A DNA stretch of 64,000 nucleotides from Achatina immaculata (GCA_009760885.1 CM019716.1:15706702-15770701), one strand, 5' to 3'. Positions 51,268 to 62,394 are shown, counted from the first letter of the stretch. Program-made: numbers and translations. The notes: generated from the letters alone by a model not told the origin.

Positions 51268-52740
51268 TCTGAGAACACAGTGCTTAAACAGTATCAGAAT
51301 ATTAAGACTCAGTGCTTAAACAGTATCAGAATATCAGATTCAGTACTTAAACAGTATCAGACTATCAGACACAATGCTTAAACAGTACCAGAATATCAGA
51401 CACAATGCTTAAACAGTACCAGAATATCAGACACAATGCTTAAACAGTATCAGAATATCAGACTCAGTGCTTTAACAGTATCAAAATATCAGACACAGTG
51501 CTTAAACAGTATCAGAATATCAGACTCAGTGCTTTAACAGTATCAAAATATCAGACACAGTGCTTAAACAGTACCAGAATATCATACTTGGTGCTTAAAC
51601 AGTATCAAAATATCAGACACAGTGCTTAAACAGTATCAGAATATCAGACACAGTGCTTAAACAGTACCAGAATATCATACTTGGTGCTTAAACAGTATCA
51701 CAATATCAGACACAGTGCTTAAACAGTATCAGAATATCAGACTGGGTGCTTAAACAGTGTCAAAATATCAGACACAGTGCTTAAACAGTATCAGAATATC
51801 AGACTGGGTGCTTAAACAGTATCAAAATATCAGACACAGTGCTTAAACAGTATCAAAATATCAGACACAGTGCTTAAACAGTATCAAAATATCAGACACA
51901 GTGCTTAAACAGTATCAAAATATCAGACACAGTGCTTAAACAATATCAAAATATCAGACACAGTGCTTAAACAGCATCAGAATATCAGACACAGTGCTTA
52001 AACAGTATCAGAATATCAGACACAGTGCTTAAACAGTATCAAAATATCAGACACAGTGCTTAAACAGTATCAAAATATCAGACACAGTGCTTAAACAGTA
52101 TCAGAATATCAGACACAGTGCTTAAACAGTATCAGAATATCAGACTCGGTGCTTAAACAGCATAAAAATATCAGACACAGTGCTTAAACAGTATCAAAAT
52201 ATCAGACACAGTGCTTAAACAGTACCACAATATCAGACACAGTGCTTAAACAGTATCAAAATATCAGACACAGTGCTTAAAAAGTATCAAAATATCAGAC
52301 TCAGTGCTTAAACAGTATCAAAATATCAGACACAGTGCTTAAAAAGTATCAAAATATCAAACACAGTGCTTAAAAAGTATCAAAATATCAGACACAGTGC
52401 TTAAACAGTATCAAAATATCAGACACAGTGCTTAAACAGTATCAAAATATCAGACACAGTGCTTAAAAAGTGTCAAAATATCAGACACAGTGCTTAAACA
52501 GTACCAGAATATCATACTTGGTGCTTGAACAGTATTAGAATATCAGACTCTTTGCTTAAACAGTATCATAATATCAGACTCAGTACCTAAAGAGTATCAG
52601 AATACAAGACTAGGTGATTAAAAAGTATTACAATATCAGTCTCAATGATTAAACAGTATCAGAATATCAGATTCATTGCTTAAACAGTATCAGAATATCA
52701 AACTCAGTATCTAAGCAGTATTAGAATATCAGACTCAGTG
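51268..52740. repeat. 31-bp minisatellite, block 1, about 47 copies
   Basis: The consensus unit is CAGTGCTTAAACAGTATCA plus AAATATCAGACA. Variants (GAATATC versus AAATATC; CTCAGT or TTGGT versus CACAGT) form higher-order pairs, for example the repeated TACTTGGTGCTT and GACTGGGTGCTT units around 51580-51800. Copies in the middle (51830-52480) are most uniform and the edges are most diverged, as in arrays that expand internally. Every frame has TAA, so it is not coding. Confidence 0.97.
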
Positions 52741-53640
52741 TTAATTTCTCTGGAAAAAACGAAAAAGGGGGAGGAGAGGGAGAATAAAAGTAGAAGTGAA
52801 CTTTTAATTTACTTTAGAGAGAGAGAGAGAGAGAGCTAACTTTACGGTAACCACACACGTTTAAATGCTTTGATTTGGAAGCGAGGAAACAATTTACTCT
52901 CGGCGCTGGACGAAATACCACTACAATCTGTTTATTCCATAACAACATCCCAGCAGCCACAATCTTTCCAGTTTTACAACTGAGATTACACTCATACATA
53001 CAGGCTTTCTTTGAAAAATAGACCACAGAGTGCGGTTATATAGGATTTTATCAGTCGAAACCTACGGTTTAGCTCCATTACTTTCCCTTTTCCTTCCTAT
53101 GCATAATAAAAAACAGGATACTCACATAAAAACAATTTTATTTATATACGGGACAACATCTGATCTGACAGTGGAGAAAAATTACACCAGAACGCAATAT
53201 TAAGAAATGATCTAAAGGTTGTGCCTAAATCAATAGAATAGACATACCAACATTTGTAAAGTGTATATTTATTTTAGTAGAAAATTCAGCAAAATTTGAT
53301 TAGTTATTGTCTCAGAATTTTTGCTCGAAGAAATGTTTGTGAAGAGTTTAGTGAGCGCGCGTCGCTACCCCTGTGTATGCTGAAACTGCGCTTCTATTTC
53401 GAGCAGGATTACATAATTCCGCGAAGTTTAAGAATCTGAGAAACTACATAAGCGCCACCTGTTAGAAAGTAGTTGCTTGCAGTCGAGCACTTTTCTTGCA
53501 AGTCTGACGAGCTGTGGCGAGGGTGGAATTTTAGATGAGTCCATATTTCTTGTTCTCGCATTCCAGGACATTTATGATAGAAGAAATTTTCCACAACCAG
53601 TTTTCTTAAATGCTGCAATCTGTTTTGGTAATGTATATGC
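52736..53640. repeat. Mosaic block of receptor-unit sequence
   Basis: Three pieces of unit 3 are joined here in the same order: 52736-52802 (like 34871-34945), 52805-53332 (like 38440-39000) and 53333-53640 (like 39968-40285). The joins lie at a (GA)n and at GCTCGAAG/AAATGTTTGTG. The rest of the unit, including a receptor, is absent. It is either a fourth, internally deleted unit or the ancestral arrangement. Confidence 0.75.
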
Positions 53641-53644
53641 TTTT

Positions 53645-54932
53645 ATTCAGAAGCAGCAGAGAAAGCAGCATATAGAAATGACATGAAAACCATATATAAA
53701 ATCACAAAGCAGATGACAGGTAACTTCAACACAAGATGTGAAAGTGCAGTAAGGACACAAAATGGACAACTGGTCAGTGGAGAAAGAGAAAAAAATTGAA
53801 AGATGGAGGGAACACTTTAACACCCTACTAAACAGAACACAAGCAGCACAAACAATAGACATACCTGAAGCAAAAACGGAACTAAACATCAATACAGGAC
53901 CAATAACAATAAGTGAAGTAAAGGAGGCGATAAAGAAGCTAAAATCAGACAGGACACCAGGTGAAGATGAAGTGACTGCTGAGATGTTGAAAGCAGAAGA
54001 AACAGAAACACAAACTTTGCCGGATATTACAACAAATTTGGGATCTAGAAAAAAGCCACAGAGGAGTGGAAAACTGGGCTTATAGTAAAACTACCAAAGA
54101 AGGGTGACCTCAGAGATTGCGGAAACTGGAGAGGCATTACCCTACTGCCACTCACCAGTAAAGTATTTTGCAGAATAATCGTCAACAGAATTGTACCAAC
54201 ACTTGAGGAAAAACTTCGGAAAGAGCAGGCATGATTTAGGAAAGGAAGATCATGCATAGATCACATATTTGTACTTAGACAAATATTAGAACAGACAAAT
54301 GAGTGACATAGCACAACATATGCATTGTTCATAGATTTTGAGAAAGCCTTTGACAGTGTCAACAGAGATGCACTGTGGAAAATCATAAGATGGCATGGCC
54401 TCCCCCATAAGATAGTAAATGTAATCAAAGCACTACATGAGGGTTTTCACTGCAAAGTGATCTGTGGAGAACATACCTCCAACAGCTTTAGGGTACAAAC
54501 AGGAGTGAAGCATGGATGTGTACTATCACCAATATTATTTATCTTAGCAGTAGACTGGTTAATGAAGGAGGCAACATCAGACAAACGCAGAGGATTACAA
54601 TGGACCCTTGATACAGTGCTGGAGGACCTTGACTTTGCGGACGACATTTGTCTATTATCAAACAGTCACAAAGATATGCAAGATAAAATAAACAAGCTAA
54701 CTCAGAATGCAAACAACATAGGACTAAAGATAACGTAGAAAAGACAAAGTTAATGAAGCAAAATGTGAACAACAGAAATGTACTCAGAGTAGATAGCAAG
54801 TTAGTGGAAGAGGTCAACGAATTTGTATACCTTGGCAGTAGAGTTGTAGAAAATGGAGACAGCACAGAGGACATCAACAGCATACTTACTAGAGCAAACC
54901 AGGCTTTTGAAGTGCTGCAGACTATATGGAAA
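53645..54932 (+). pseudogene. LINE-E (same family as LINE-D), long RT copy
   Basis: In order: MKTIYKITKQMTGNF, a frame from 53762 with KIERWREHFNTLLNR and EVKEAIKKLKSDRTPGEDE, then a frameshift to WRGITLLPLTSKVFC and a stop within KEQA. The frame at 54325 carries FIDFEKAFDSVNRDALWK, VQTGVKHGCVLSPILF and LEDLDFADDICLLS (catalytic FADD kept). Last is FVYLGSRVVENGDSTEDINS. The RT is nearly complete but broken in at least three places. Its right end passes directly into the 31-bp minisatellite. Confidence 0.87.
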
Positions 54933-54934
54933 TC

Positions 54935-55300
54935 AGACTCAGTGATTAAACAGTATCAGAATATCAGTGCTTAAAGAGTATCTAAATATCAGACTCAGTG
55001 CTTAAACAGTATCAGAATATCAGACTCAGTGCTTAAAATGTATCTGAATATCAGACTCGCTACTTAAACAGTATCAGAATATCAGACTCAATGCTTAAAC
55101 AGTATCAGAATATCAGTATCAGTGCTTAAACATTATCAGAATATCAGTATCAGTGCTTAAATAGTATCAGAATATCAGGTTCAGTGCTTGAACAGTATCA
55201 GAATATCAAACTCGATGCTTAAACAGTATCAGAATATCAGACTCAGTGCTTAAACAGTATCTGAATATCAGACTCAGTGCTTAAACAGCATCAGAATTTC
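54935..55300. repeat. 31-bp minisatellite, block 2, about 12 copies
   Basis: Same unit as 51268-52740 but more diverged. It is separated from block 1 by the mosaic block and LINE-E (about 2.2 kb). Confidence 0.95.
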
Positions 55301-55309
55301 TTCTTCTTC

Positions 55310-57500
55310 TCTTCTTCTTCGTTCGCATTGTCTGTCTATACCTGCAGTCCTGTCTCTTGGATAAATTTCACTGTTTTTTTGTAATTCATGTATGGAACCG
55401 TAGAGCTTATCTTCTTTAGTGGTTTCACTGGGCCAGTATACACACGTATCCAGGTGTCACATGGATATTTGTCATCTAGCACACTAATTGTGGCTGATGA
55501 TCTTACAAGGCTGCTTTGCATCTTACCATTCTGCACACCTTTCACTTCAGTCTGAATAGTTATTTGTGTATAATCTGCTTCTTTCCATGGTGTATGCTCT
55601 GGTACAGATGATAATGGAGCGACTACAGTTGGAAGGTCAGGTATCAGTTTACGCATATGCTTGGCCTGGTGAATGAAGCTGCTTCTTTTAAGCCGTCTTA
55701 ATGCCAAGTTATTGAATCTCTCCTTCAGGGGATGGCTTACAGAGCTAAGGAATTTCTCTCCCATGGTCATGACCTTTGTGTCTCTACGTTCCTTTAGCGC
55801 TTGAACACCAACTATTTTCTGCATTTCTACTATTGGTGTGGACCTCATGGCACCTGTGATAATCCGTAGTGACTGATTTTGAACCTTGTCTAGATTATGC
55901 AGCGTAGTGTTTGATGCTGTGCACCAAGATGTTGAGCCATATTCTAAATGTGGTAGAATACTTTGCTGATATACATTCTTGAGGATTCTTTCACTAGCTC
56001 CCCATGTGGTTCCACTTAATTTTCTTTAATTTTCTTAATATGGCTAGTTTTCTTCTGGCTTTTGCTTCTGCACTGTTGATGTGTTGCTTGCAAGTCAGTT
56101 TTGAGTCAAGAGTCACTCCTAAGTAAGTGGGTTGGTTGTCCATCCTTAAGGATATTTCATTTACAAAGATTTTACCTGCTTTCTGTTTAGATGAGAGAGT
56201 GAACAGAGTGGTACTTGATTTCTCTGTGTTGATACTCGCACACCATTTGTTTGTCCATGATGTCAAGATGTCTGCTGCTCTTTGGAGTCTCTGTGTAGCA
56301 ACTGTCGCATATTCATCTGTACACCACATGACCAGATCATCTGCATACAGTGCCGCTTTGATTCCATAAGGAAGTTCCTTGACCAGGTCATTAATGAATA
56401 CAAGGAATAGTGTAGGTGAAAGGATTCCTCCTTGTGGTACATCATGTCGCAGAAGTACTTTCTGGCTTTTGTGTCCATCCATTACTACTCTAGCTCTTCT
56501 ATTGTGTAAATAGGACTTTATCCAGTTGTATAGTCTTCCATTCACATGGCAGTTTCTTAGTTTCCACAGCAGACCTTTTTTCCATACTTTATCGAAGGCT
56601 TTCTTTAGGTCTATCCACGCTGCTGGTACAAGGTTTTTCTCTTGGAATGCATCCTCAACCTCTTGAGAGAGATAGGTCACTTGATCTTCTGTACTGTAGT
56701 ACTGCCTAAATCCTGCTTCTTTTCACTTTCTAGGTACCATTTTAGCCTCAGGTCAATGATGCGTTCCATCGTTTTGCATAGGCAGCTAGTGAGACTGATT
56801 TTTCTGTAGCTGGAGGCAGTATCACTGTTTTTCCCTGGCTTTAGCAGTGGTACCATGCTTGCTTCCTTCCAGATTTGAGGTAACTTACCTGTGCTCCAGC
56901 ACATATTGAAAATATCCAACAGCTTTCCCATTCCTGCCATTCCCAGGTTCTTAATCATTTCATTGGACACTCCATCTGGTCCTGGTGATTTCCTTGGTTT
57001 CAGTTTACTGACTGCTAGGTCTAACTCGCTGCGTGTGATTGGTGCATCCATGACCTCCACTTTTCTGACTTGTTCCTCTTCTTTCTGTGGGTCAATGCGC
57101 ACTGTACGCTCCTTCTCTGGATGGATATCAATGTTGCAGTCCTGTGCAAACATGCGAGCAAAGTGATCTGCTACCTGCTTACCTGTAAGAGTTTTCCCAT
57201 CCTCTATTAGTGTAATCTTTGTACTTCTTCCAGTACTATCATTATTTAACTGTTTGATTAGTTTCCTTCCATCCTTTTCAAAGTTTAGGGACTCTGTTTT
57301 CTCTCTCCAACTTTCCCGTCTGGCTTGCAGCTTGGCTCTCTGAAATTTGTCCTTAGAATGTTGGTAATTATTGTGGTGTTCTTGGCATGGTCTATTTTAT
57401 GCTTGCTTTCGAGCTCTTCTGTATTGTTTTCTTGTACTTGTACTTCTGTACAAGTACTTTTCTTGTTACTTGTCTTCTGTATTGTTCTTCTCATTGTATA
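55310..57500 (-). pseudogene. LINE-F (I/Jockey-like) RT with partial RNase H start
   Basis: On the minus strand, from right to left: VSKLKPRKSPGPDGVSNEMI, a palm start SSYRKISLTSCLCKTMERII, a frame change at about 56690, then AAWIDLKKAFDKVWKKGLL, DVPQGGILSPTLFLVFINDL and AALYADDLVMWC (catalytic YADD). A 3' part has AEAKARRKLAILRKL, MRSTPIVEMQKIVGVQALK and LRRLKRSSFIHQAK. The last segment reaches PCDTWIRVYT, the usual start of an RNase H domain, but the following DGS is lost and the frame ends after about 33 residues. The PQGG motif and linked RNase H separate it from the RTE-like families here. Confidence 0.87.
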
Positions 57501-57512
57501 AAAAGATAAAAA

Positions 57513-57541
57513 GGGTGTCTGAGTGGCGAAGTGGTTAGTGC
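57513..57541 (+). mobile_element. SINE (type 2) head fragment
   Basis: The first 29 bases of the SINE at 37750 (GGTGTCTGAGTGGCGAAGTG then GTTAGTGCA) are matched exactly; the sequence then changes. A SINE copy with only its 5' end is unusual because reverse transcription starts at the 3' end, so a later deletion is likely. Confidence 0.65.
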
Positions 57542-57611
57542 AGTCATTGTATATTTGTTGTTAATTACCTTGCCATCTGGAACTGTTAAAATCTGCTCTG
57601 TAGCAAAGATG

Positions 57612-58079
57612 AATTACTGTCCACAACACAAAAAGGAAAGGAAAAATTAATTATGTCAGTCCGTAAGAACAGTGCAGAGCAAATCCTTTATCTTAAATCA
57701 AAGAAAACTAAACTGATGACAACTGACAAAACAAATAAGAAAGCTGAAATATGTATACATGAGGAAAAACTGGAAGATGTGGAGAGTTTTGAATATCTTG
57801 GATCATTACTAACTAATAATAGCTATACAATGAGAGAAATTAAAAAGAGGAACGGTGTTATCGCTGTTCAAAAAGTAAAATAAAACTAAAGAAGCAGACA
57901 GAACTACAAAAAAAAAAAAGATTTTTAAGGGCATGCATGTTTTTCATTGCAAAAACATATGCCTGTGAGACCTGGACACTTAAAAAAACAGCTGAGAAAA
58001 ATACAAATGCCTTCGAATGTAAATGCTACAGAAGAGTTCTTCAAATATCTTGGACAGAAAAAAAGAAGAAATATGTATA

Positions 58080-58087
<8 letters not shown>
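57612..58087 (+). pseudogene. LINE-C copy 5, left part
   Basis: It matches 41885-42345 of the long LINE-C: KKTKLMTTDKTNKKAEICI, ESFEYLGSLLTNNSYTM, YACETWTLKKTAEKNTNAFE and CYRRVLQISWT. There are frameshifts near 57880. The last 8 bases (TACAAACT, 58080-58087) are the left copy of the target duplication of the inserted LINE-D fragment. Confidence 0.85.
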
Positions 58088-58140
<53 letters not shown>

Positions 58141-58288
58141 CCTTAAGTGCCCAGGGCACATGGGGCTTCCGCAAGGGTTTTCCACAAATGCCTGTCCTTT
58201 GCCTTTTTTTCTGCTCTTGCCCAGGTGAGCCCTCTATTGCTCAACATCCTTTCTGTTGTTCTTCTCCATGTCTCTTTTGGTCTACCCT
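58088..58288 (-). mobile_element. LINE-D 3' fragment with (GA)n tail, inserted in LINE-C
   Basis: About 200 bp, beginning on the plus strand with a long (CT)n (58088-58137) and CTGAACCTTAAGTGCCCAGG, identical in form to 11763-11950. The duplication TACAAACT flanks it at 58080-58087 and 58289-58296. The minus strand encodes only the last ~50 residues of the LINE-D ORF. Confidence 0.88.
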
Positions 58289-58579
58289 TACAAACTACAA
58301 AAACAATATTGAAGAAGGTTGGCTAGTAATGAAAATTAAACAGAAAAAACTTAAATATTTTGGAGACGTTAAACGTCGTTATAATATAGAGAAGACCGTC
58401 TTGAAAGGGTATATAATGGGAAAAAAAGAAAGAGTGAAAGAACAAGGCGAAGATGGCTGCAATACATCGTTGATAATCTGCGAATGAACATATCAGCAGA
58501 AGGGTATCTTGTTTACAAGCGAGAATCTTGCAGAAGACCTGTTAGGGAGGCAAAGTTCGGCAAGAGACATGCAAATGAC
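58289..58579 (+). pseudogene. LINE-C copy 5, right part
   Basis: It continues NIEEGWLVMKIKQKKLKYF, GYIMGKKERVKEQG-like sequence (diverged) and ends GGCAAGAGACATGCAAATGAC. It lacks the long (ATGA)n tail of other LINE-C copies. Confidence 0.8.
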
Positions 58580-58779
58580 TGCAAAGTAGAGATATTTGTC
58601 AGGTGAAGGTTAGGATATTCTGATGCTGACTGGGATGTAAAAGAAACTCGTAGGCGGTCGTTGCAAGGGACATAACAAAGGTCAGACCAAAAATATGTGT
58701 TAAACAGAAATATCTTCAAATGTTCTTTGTGGTGTTCCTTTTTGCAGGTGGCATTATGTACCGAGTTACCATTTTTCCA

Positions 58780-59335
58780 CTGCAAGTGTGATCAAAGCAA
58801 CACCACAAACGAAATGTCTGAGACAAAAAGGGTCTATACTAGTGGCTTATATTGTGCTGCAAATTAGGCTAACTCCGGTGCGTTCAGAAAGTATTCTGGC
58901 ATGCTTTATTAAAAAGAACAGAGCAAAGAAATATGTCACCTGTCGGAGGGGATGTTACAGTGAGACTCCAAGATCGGCAGATGAATCCACGAGCTCGTGT
59001 TGTCTTATGTATCAAGAGAAAATTGTGTTTGATAATTATGAAGAGCGTCATACATTTATCTGCATTATATGGAAACTTCATAGTCTTCGCCATCCATGAC
59101 AGTCTATATGTGTCAGCAAACATTGGAACTATCACTAGTTTTGTTTTTTTGGTGGGGGGGGGGGGGAGAGATAAATCCAAGAAATCACTTGCTGTTATAG
59201 ACTGCTCTGGCTTGTACAAGGGGTCTTTTGTTCTAACGATCTGGCTGAGAGATGAAAGTCTGCAAAGAAATTGAGTAGAACTGTATTTGCTGGTTTAAAG
59301 AACAACTTATTTTGTTGTTAATTAGAGCCAGTTTT
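58780..59335. repeat. Duplicate of 62395-62880, with a poly-G run
   Basis: The two blocks are collinear: GTATTCTGGCATG- and GTATTCTAACATG-type, CATACATTTATCT, GGAAACTTCATA, AAATCCAAGAAATCAC, TTTTGTTCTAACGATCTGG and GTAGAACTGTATTTG. Both contain T-then-G homopolymer runs at the same place (59144-59165 and 62658-62697) of different length. Overlapping open frames on both strands share no domain and are not conserved, so they are not called. Confidence 0.8.
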
Positions 59336-59349
59336 CTTGTCGAAAAATA

Positions 59350-60240
59350 AAATCCAACGGGAGCTTTACTCCAGGCAGGTCCAGTCAAGCTGGGAAGGTC
59401 TGCGCGGATAGGGGTCAGACCAAACTTGCTCCCTGGGTCTCCAGGGTTGGGGGCTGGAGCGTGGGGCCAACGACCCATTCTCTGTTACAAAAATAAAAGA
59501 AAGAGCAGTGTTACGGAACAGAGAAGCCTGGAAATTGGACAGATAAAAATGGTTCACGTGCACAGAAGGTAAATTGAAATTTAGAACATGGAATATAAGA
59601 AGTTTATACAGACAAGGGGCGGAATTAATACAGAGTTAGTAGATAAACTAAGTAGGTATGACATGGACATTACAGCATTATAGGAAATCAAATGGCTTGG
59701 AGACGAGTTACCGTCACAGGAGTAATGGTACTACTATACGGATGTATTAATGGAAGATATGAATTTGGGACAGGTTTTACTGTCAATGGGACTTAATGAT
59801 GGACTTGAATGCCACCAATGAAAGAATCAGCAGCCTCCGCATCAAGGGAACACAGAAAAATATAACAATGATTAATGTGCATGCATCAGCAGAAGATACA
59901 GAGGATGAATTTAAAGAAAAAGAATTTTACAACACATTAGAGAGAGAGGGGGGGAGAGAGTAATAGAGAAGACTCACAAACATGATATACTGACAATATT
60001 AGGAGATTTCAATGCAAAGATAGGAAAGGAAGAATCAAACAGACACATCACAGGAAAAAAAAGTCTGCATGAAACATCTAATGATAATGGATAGAGACTA
60101 ATAAATATGGCAAATCTGATGGAATGAGAACAAGTAGCACACGATTTCAAAATAATAACATCCATAAACAAACACTGAAATCACATGTTAAACTAACAAG
60201 CAACCACATAGACCATGTTTTAATTGATACCAAGTGTAAT
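59350..60240 (+). pseudogene. Non-LTR element 5' part: leader and APE endonuclease
   Basis: GGAGCGTGGGGCCAACGACC, then CATTCTCTGTTAC resembles a conserved leader seen just upstream of RTE-like LINE ORFs. The endonuclease follows: LKFRTWNIRSLYR, YDMDITAL then a stop where the catalytic QE is expected, EIKWLGDELPS, MINVHASAEDTEDEF and ILTILGDFNAKIGKE. Multiple stops and frameshifts are present. It ends before any RT, so it is an unusual 5'-only copy or the rest has been deleted. Confidence 0.7.
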
Positions 60241-60981
60241 AGCATATTGTTTTTTTTTTGGCAGTTTAATTACGGTCAAAGGTTGTCAGAGTTACGTCCT
60301 TGATTAAGTGCTACCTGTTCACGTAATATTCTAAAAGTAAAATGCCATTTTAAAGATTTTGGTAAAGAAACACCTCAAATATTCAGGTAGTCAGTCTCTG
60401 TTGACACAAAAGTATGATTACAGTCAGTCTGGGGGAAATCTTGGGTGACTTGTTTGTCTAAGTCAAGAAAAAGGTGTAAAACATGTAATTGCACAAGAAT
60501 TGTGTGTCAGAAGTTTTTGGGAAGTGAGAAATATTTGATAGAAAGTCAGAGTGTAGAGTTGACCTTTGAATGAGAAGGTAATAGTTTTGTCTTAGCTACA
60601 CGAGTAGTAGCAGTGTCAGCAAGTTTGTATGATGGGCTAGATACATTTGTAACATGTTTTCCCCTGAGACAAAGTTTTGTGTAACTGGTGTGTAGCAGAG
60701 CGATAAGTTTTGAATTGATGTATCATGATTCTGTGTAAAGTCCTTCCAATGGAATTCTGTAAATTGTGAGTTTGGACATATTTGTATATTATCCTTTTGC
60801 AAGGTTTTTCTTCCAATGGAAAACCAGTTCTTGCCGGAAGTCTTTTATGTTATTTTGTCACCTGCCATGTGGCAGAAGTCTTGCCGTGTGGCAGCAGTCT
60901 TGCCTAGTGGTAGGAGTCTTGCTCATCACCATCTACTTATCCGCATCTTCTCATCAATAACGTTTATGTGAATTTGTCAAT
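60241..60981. other. Unassigned sequence
   Basis: No conserved frame. A degenerate repeat of GGCAGAAGTCTTGCC / GTGGCAGCAGTCTTGCC / GTGGTAGGAGTCTTGC (about 60870-60925) precedes the 27-bp array. Confidence 0.45.
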
Positions 60982-61262
60982 CGCCAGTTGTTTGTTGCCC
61001 ACTATAATCGCCAGTTGTCTGTTGCCCACTATAATCGTCTGTTGTCTGTTTTCCACTATAATCGTCAGTTGTCTGTTTTCCACTATAATCATCAGTTGCC
61101 TGTTGACCCTATAATCCCCAGTTGTCTGTTGACCACTATAATCGTTAGTTATCTGTTGACCACTACAATCGCCATTTGTCTGTTGAGCGTTATAATCGCC
61201 ATTTGTCTGTTGACCGTTATAATCGTCAGTTGTCTGTTGAGCGTTATAACCGTCAGTTATCT
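60982..61262. repeat. 27-bp minisatellite, about 10 copies
   Basis: The unit CGCCAGTTGTCTGTTGCCCA plus CTATAAT is repeated about ten times, with CGTCAG/CATCAG and GCCC/TTCC/GACC/GAGC variants. Because 27 is a multiple of three, a forward frame gives nine-residue repeats of the VAHYNRQLS type. No start or domain supports translation. Confidence 0.93.
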
Positions 61263-61264
61263 CC

Positions 61265-61980
61265 CACAGGAGATCCCCGAGAGGATTAAAAGGGGTTCAG
61301 AGTATCGCCGGGGCATGGGCCAGGATTCTTGGTGGGTCTCAGAAGCGGGATTGCGTGACACCGTGGTTTTCGTTGCACCAGTTTAATCTAGAGTTGGACA
61401 TCCTCACCGGAAAACCTCGACGTGTTTTGGATATCAACATATCACCGCCGGTCGAGAGGTGGTTGCCCATCCTGTCCAACGCTGGACTTTCTCACATGAA
61501 AACCTCAGCGTGATTAGGATACGGATACATCCCCGCCGGGTGAGAGGTGATTGCCAATCTAGACTGCACAGGTCCAATGTCTCCGACTTCAGCATTTTGT
61601 GGTCGTGGCCGCTACCCTTCCTAGTTGTGACCAGGACGGAGCTTTTGTCCAGGAGGACGAATCCTCGCCACTAGTATGTTTGACCCCTGGATTGAGCCGG
61701 TTTAGGCATATTATCCCAGTATGGGCGTGTTTAAGACATGACCAACCTCTAGAGTGGAGGTACCGTGACATGAGTAGTCATCAAGTTTCACTCCTGGGTT
61801 AAGCTGGTTTAGGCATATTTCACCAGTATGGATGTAGAACGGACGTGGCCGGCCTCTAGAGCAGAGGTGCCGTGGTATGACTAGCTCTCGCCCCAAGACT
61901 ACTGGACATACCGATTGAGCTTCATTTTATCCCTTCCATCACCCATTGTGGTGCTAGTTGGCTAAGTCGATAGTATGCTG
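61265..61980. repeat. GC-richer block with two tandem duplications (~85 and ~105 bp)
   Basis: 61390-61475 and 61476-61562 share TGGACAT/TGGACTT, AAAACCTC, CCGCCGG-GAGAGGTG and TTGCC. 61673-61778 and 61779-61886 share GTTTAGGCATAT, CCAGTATGG, CCTCTAGAG and GAGGT-CCGT. The composition is markedly richer in G and C than the neighbourhood. It may be an LTR or leader of an unidentified retroelement, or a satellite. No coding frame is supported. Confidence 0.6.
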
Positions 61981-62056
61981 ATTACGTAACAATGCACCTC
62001 TGACTATTTCAACAAAATGGCGGCTTGTTTCTCGTCTGCTTATCAGGCGGCGATGA
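61976..62056. repeat. Duplicate of 26838-26915
   Basis: See 26838-26915. Here the block runs on through about 930 bp before the next segment shared with the Tx1 flank (62984). Confidence 0.8.
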
Positions 62057-62394
62057 AAAGTTTGCCAGATTATAGATGAAGGTTGCCTCTTTGAATTCCA
62101 TACTTTGCTTTATAGATGGCATTTTTGTCTTGGCCATAATAAAATTAGTCTCATTACTTAATTGTCGGGTCTTGTAGTTTTTCCACGTTACCATTACAAG
62201 ATATGACAGTACTTGCTGAATTAATGTTAGTTACTTCTACAATAGGAAGTTGCTACTAGTTTTGTCATGCACGTGTGGCATGTGTTGAATAAACTGTTGC
62301 TCATATGATTAACGTGTTGGCTGCTTTAATATTTACAGATGTTAAAGTAATGGGACTGTCTTACTAGATTCACACCGTTGTCATTTTGTAGTAG
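62057..62394. other. Unassigned sequence
   Basis: AT-rich, with no counterpart at the Tx1 locus. No gene or repeat recognised. Confidence 0.4.

Noticed and set aside
51268..52740. CRISPR-like array
   Set aside because: A contiguous 31-bp minisatellite without unique spacers, in a eukaryotic context.
58884..59274. Overlapping ~110-residue frames on both strands
   Set aside because: They cross a homopolymer run and are not conserved in the duplicate at 62395-62880.
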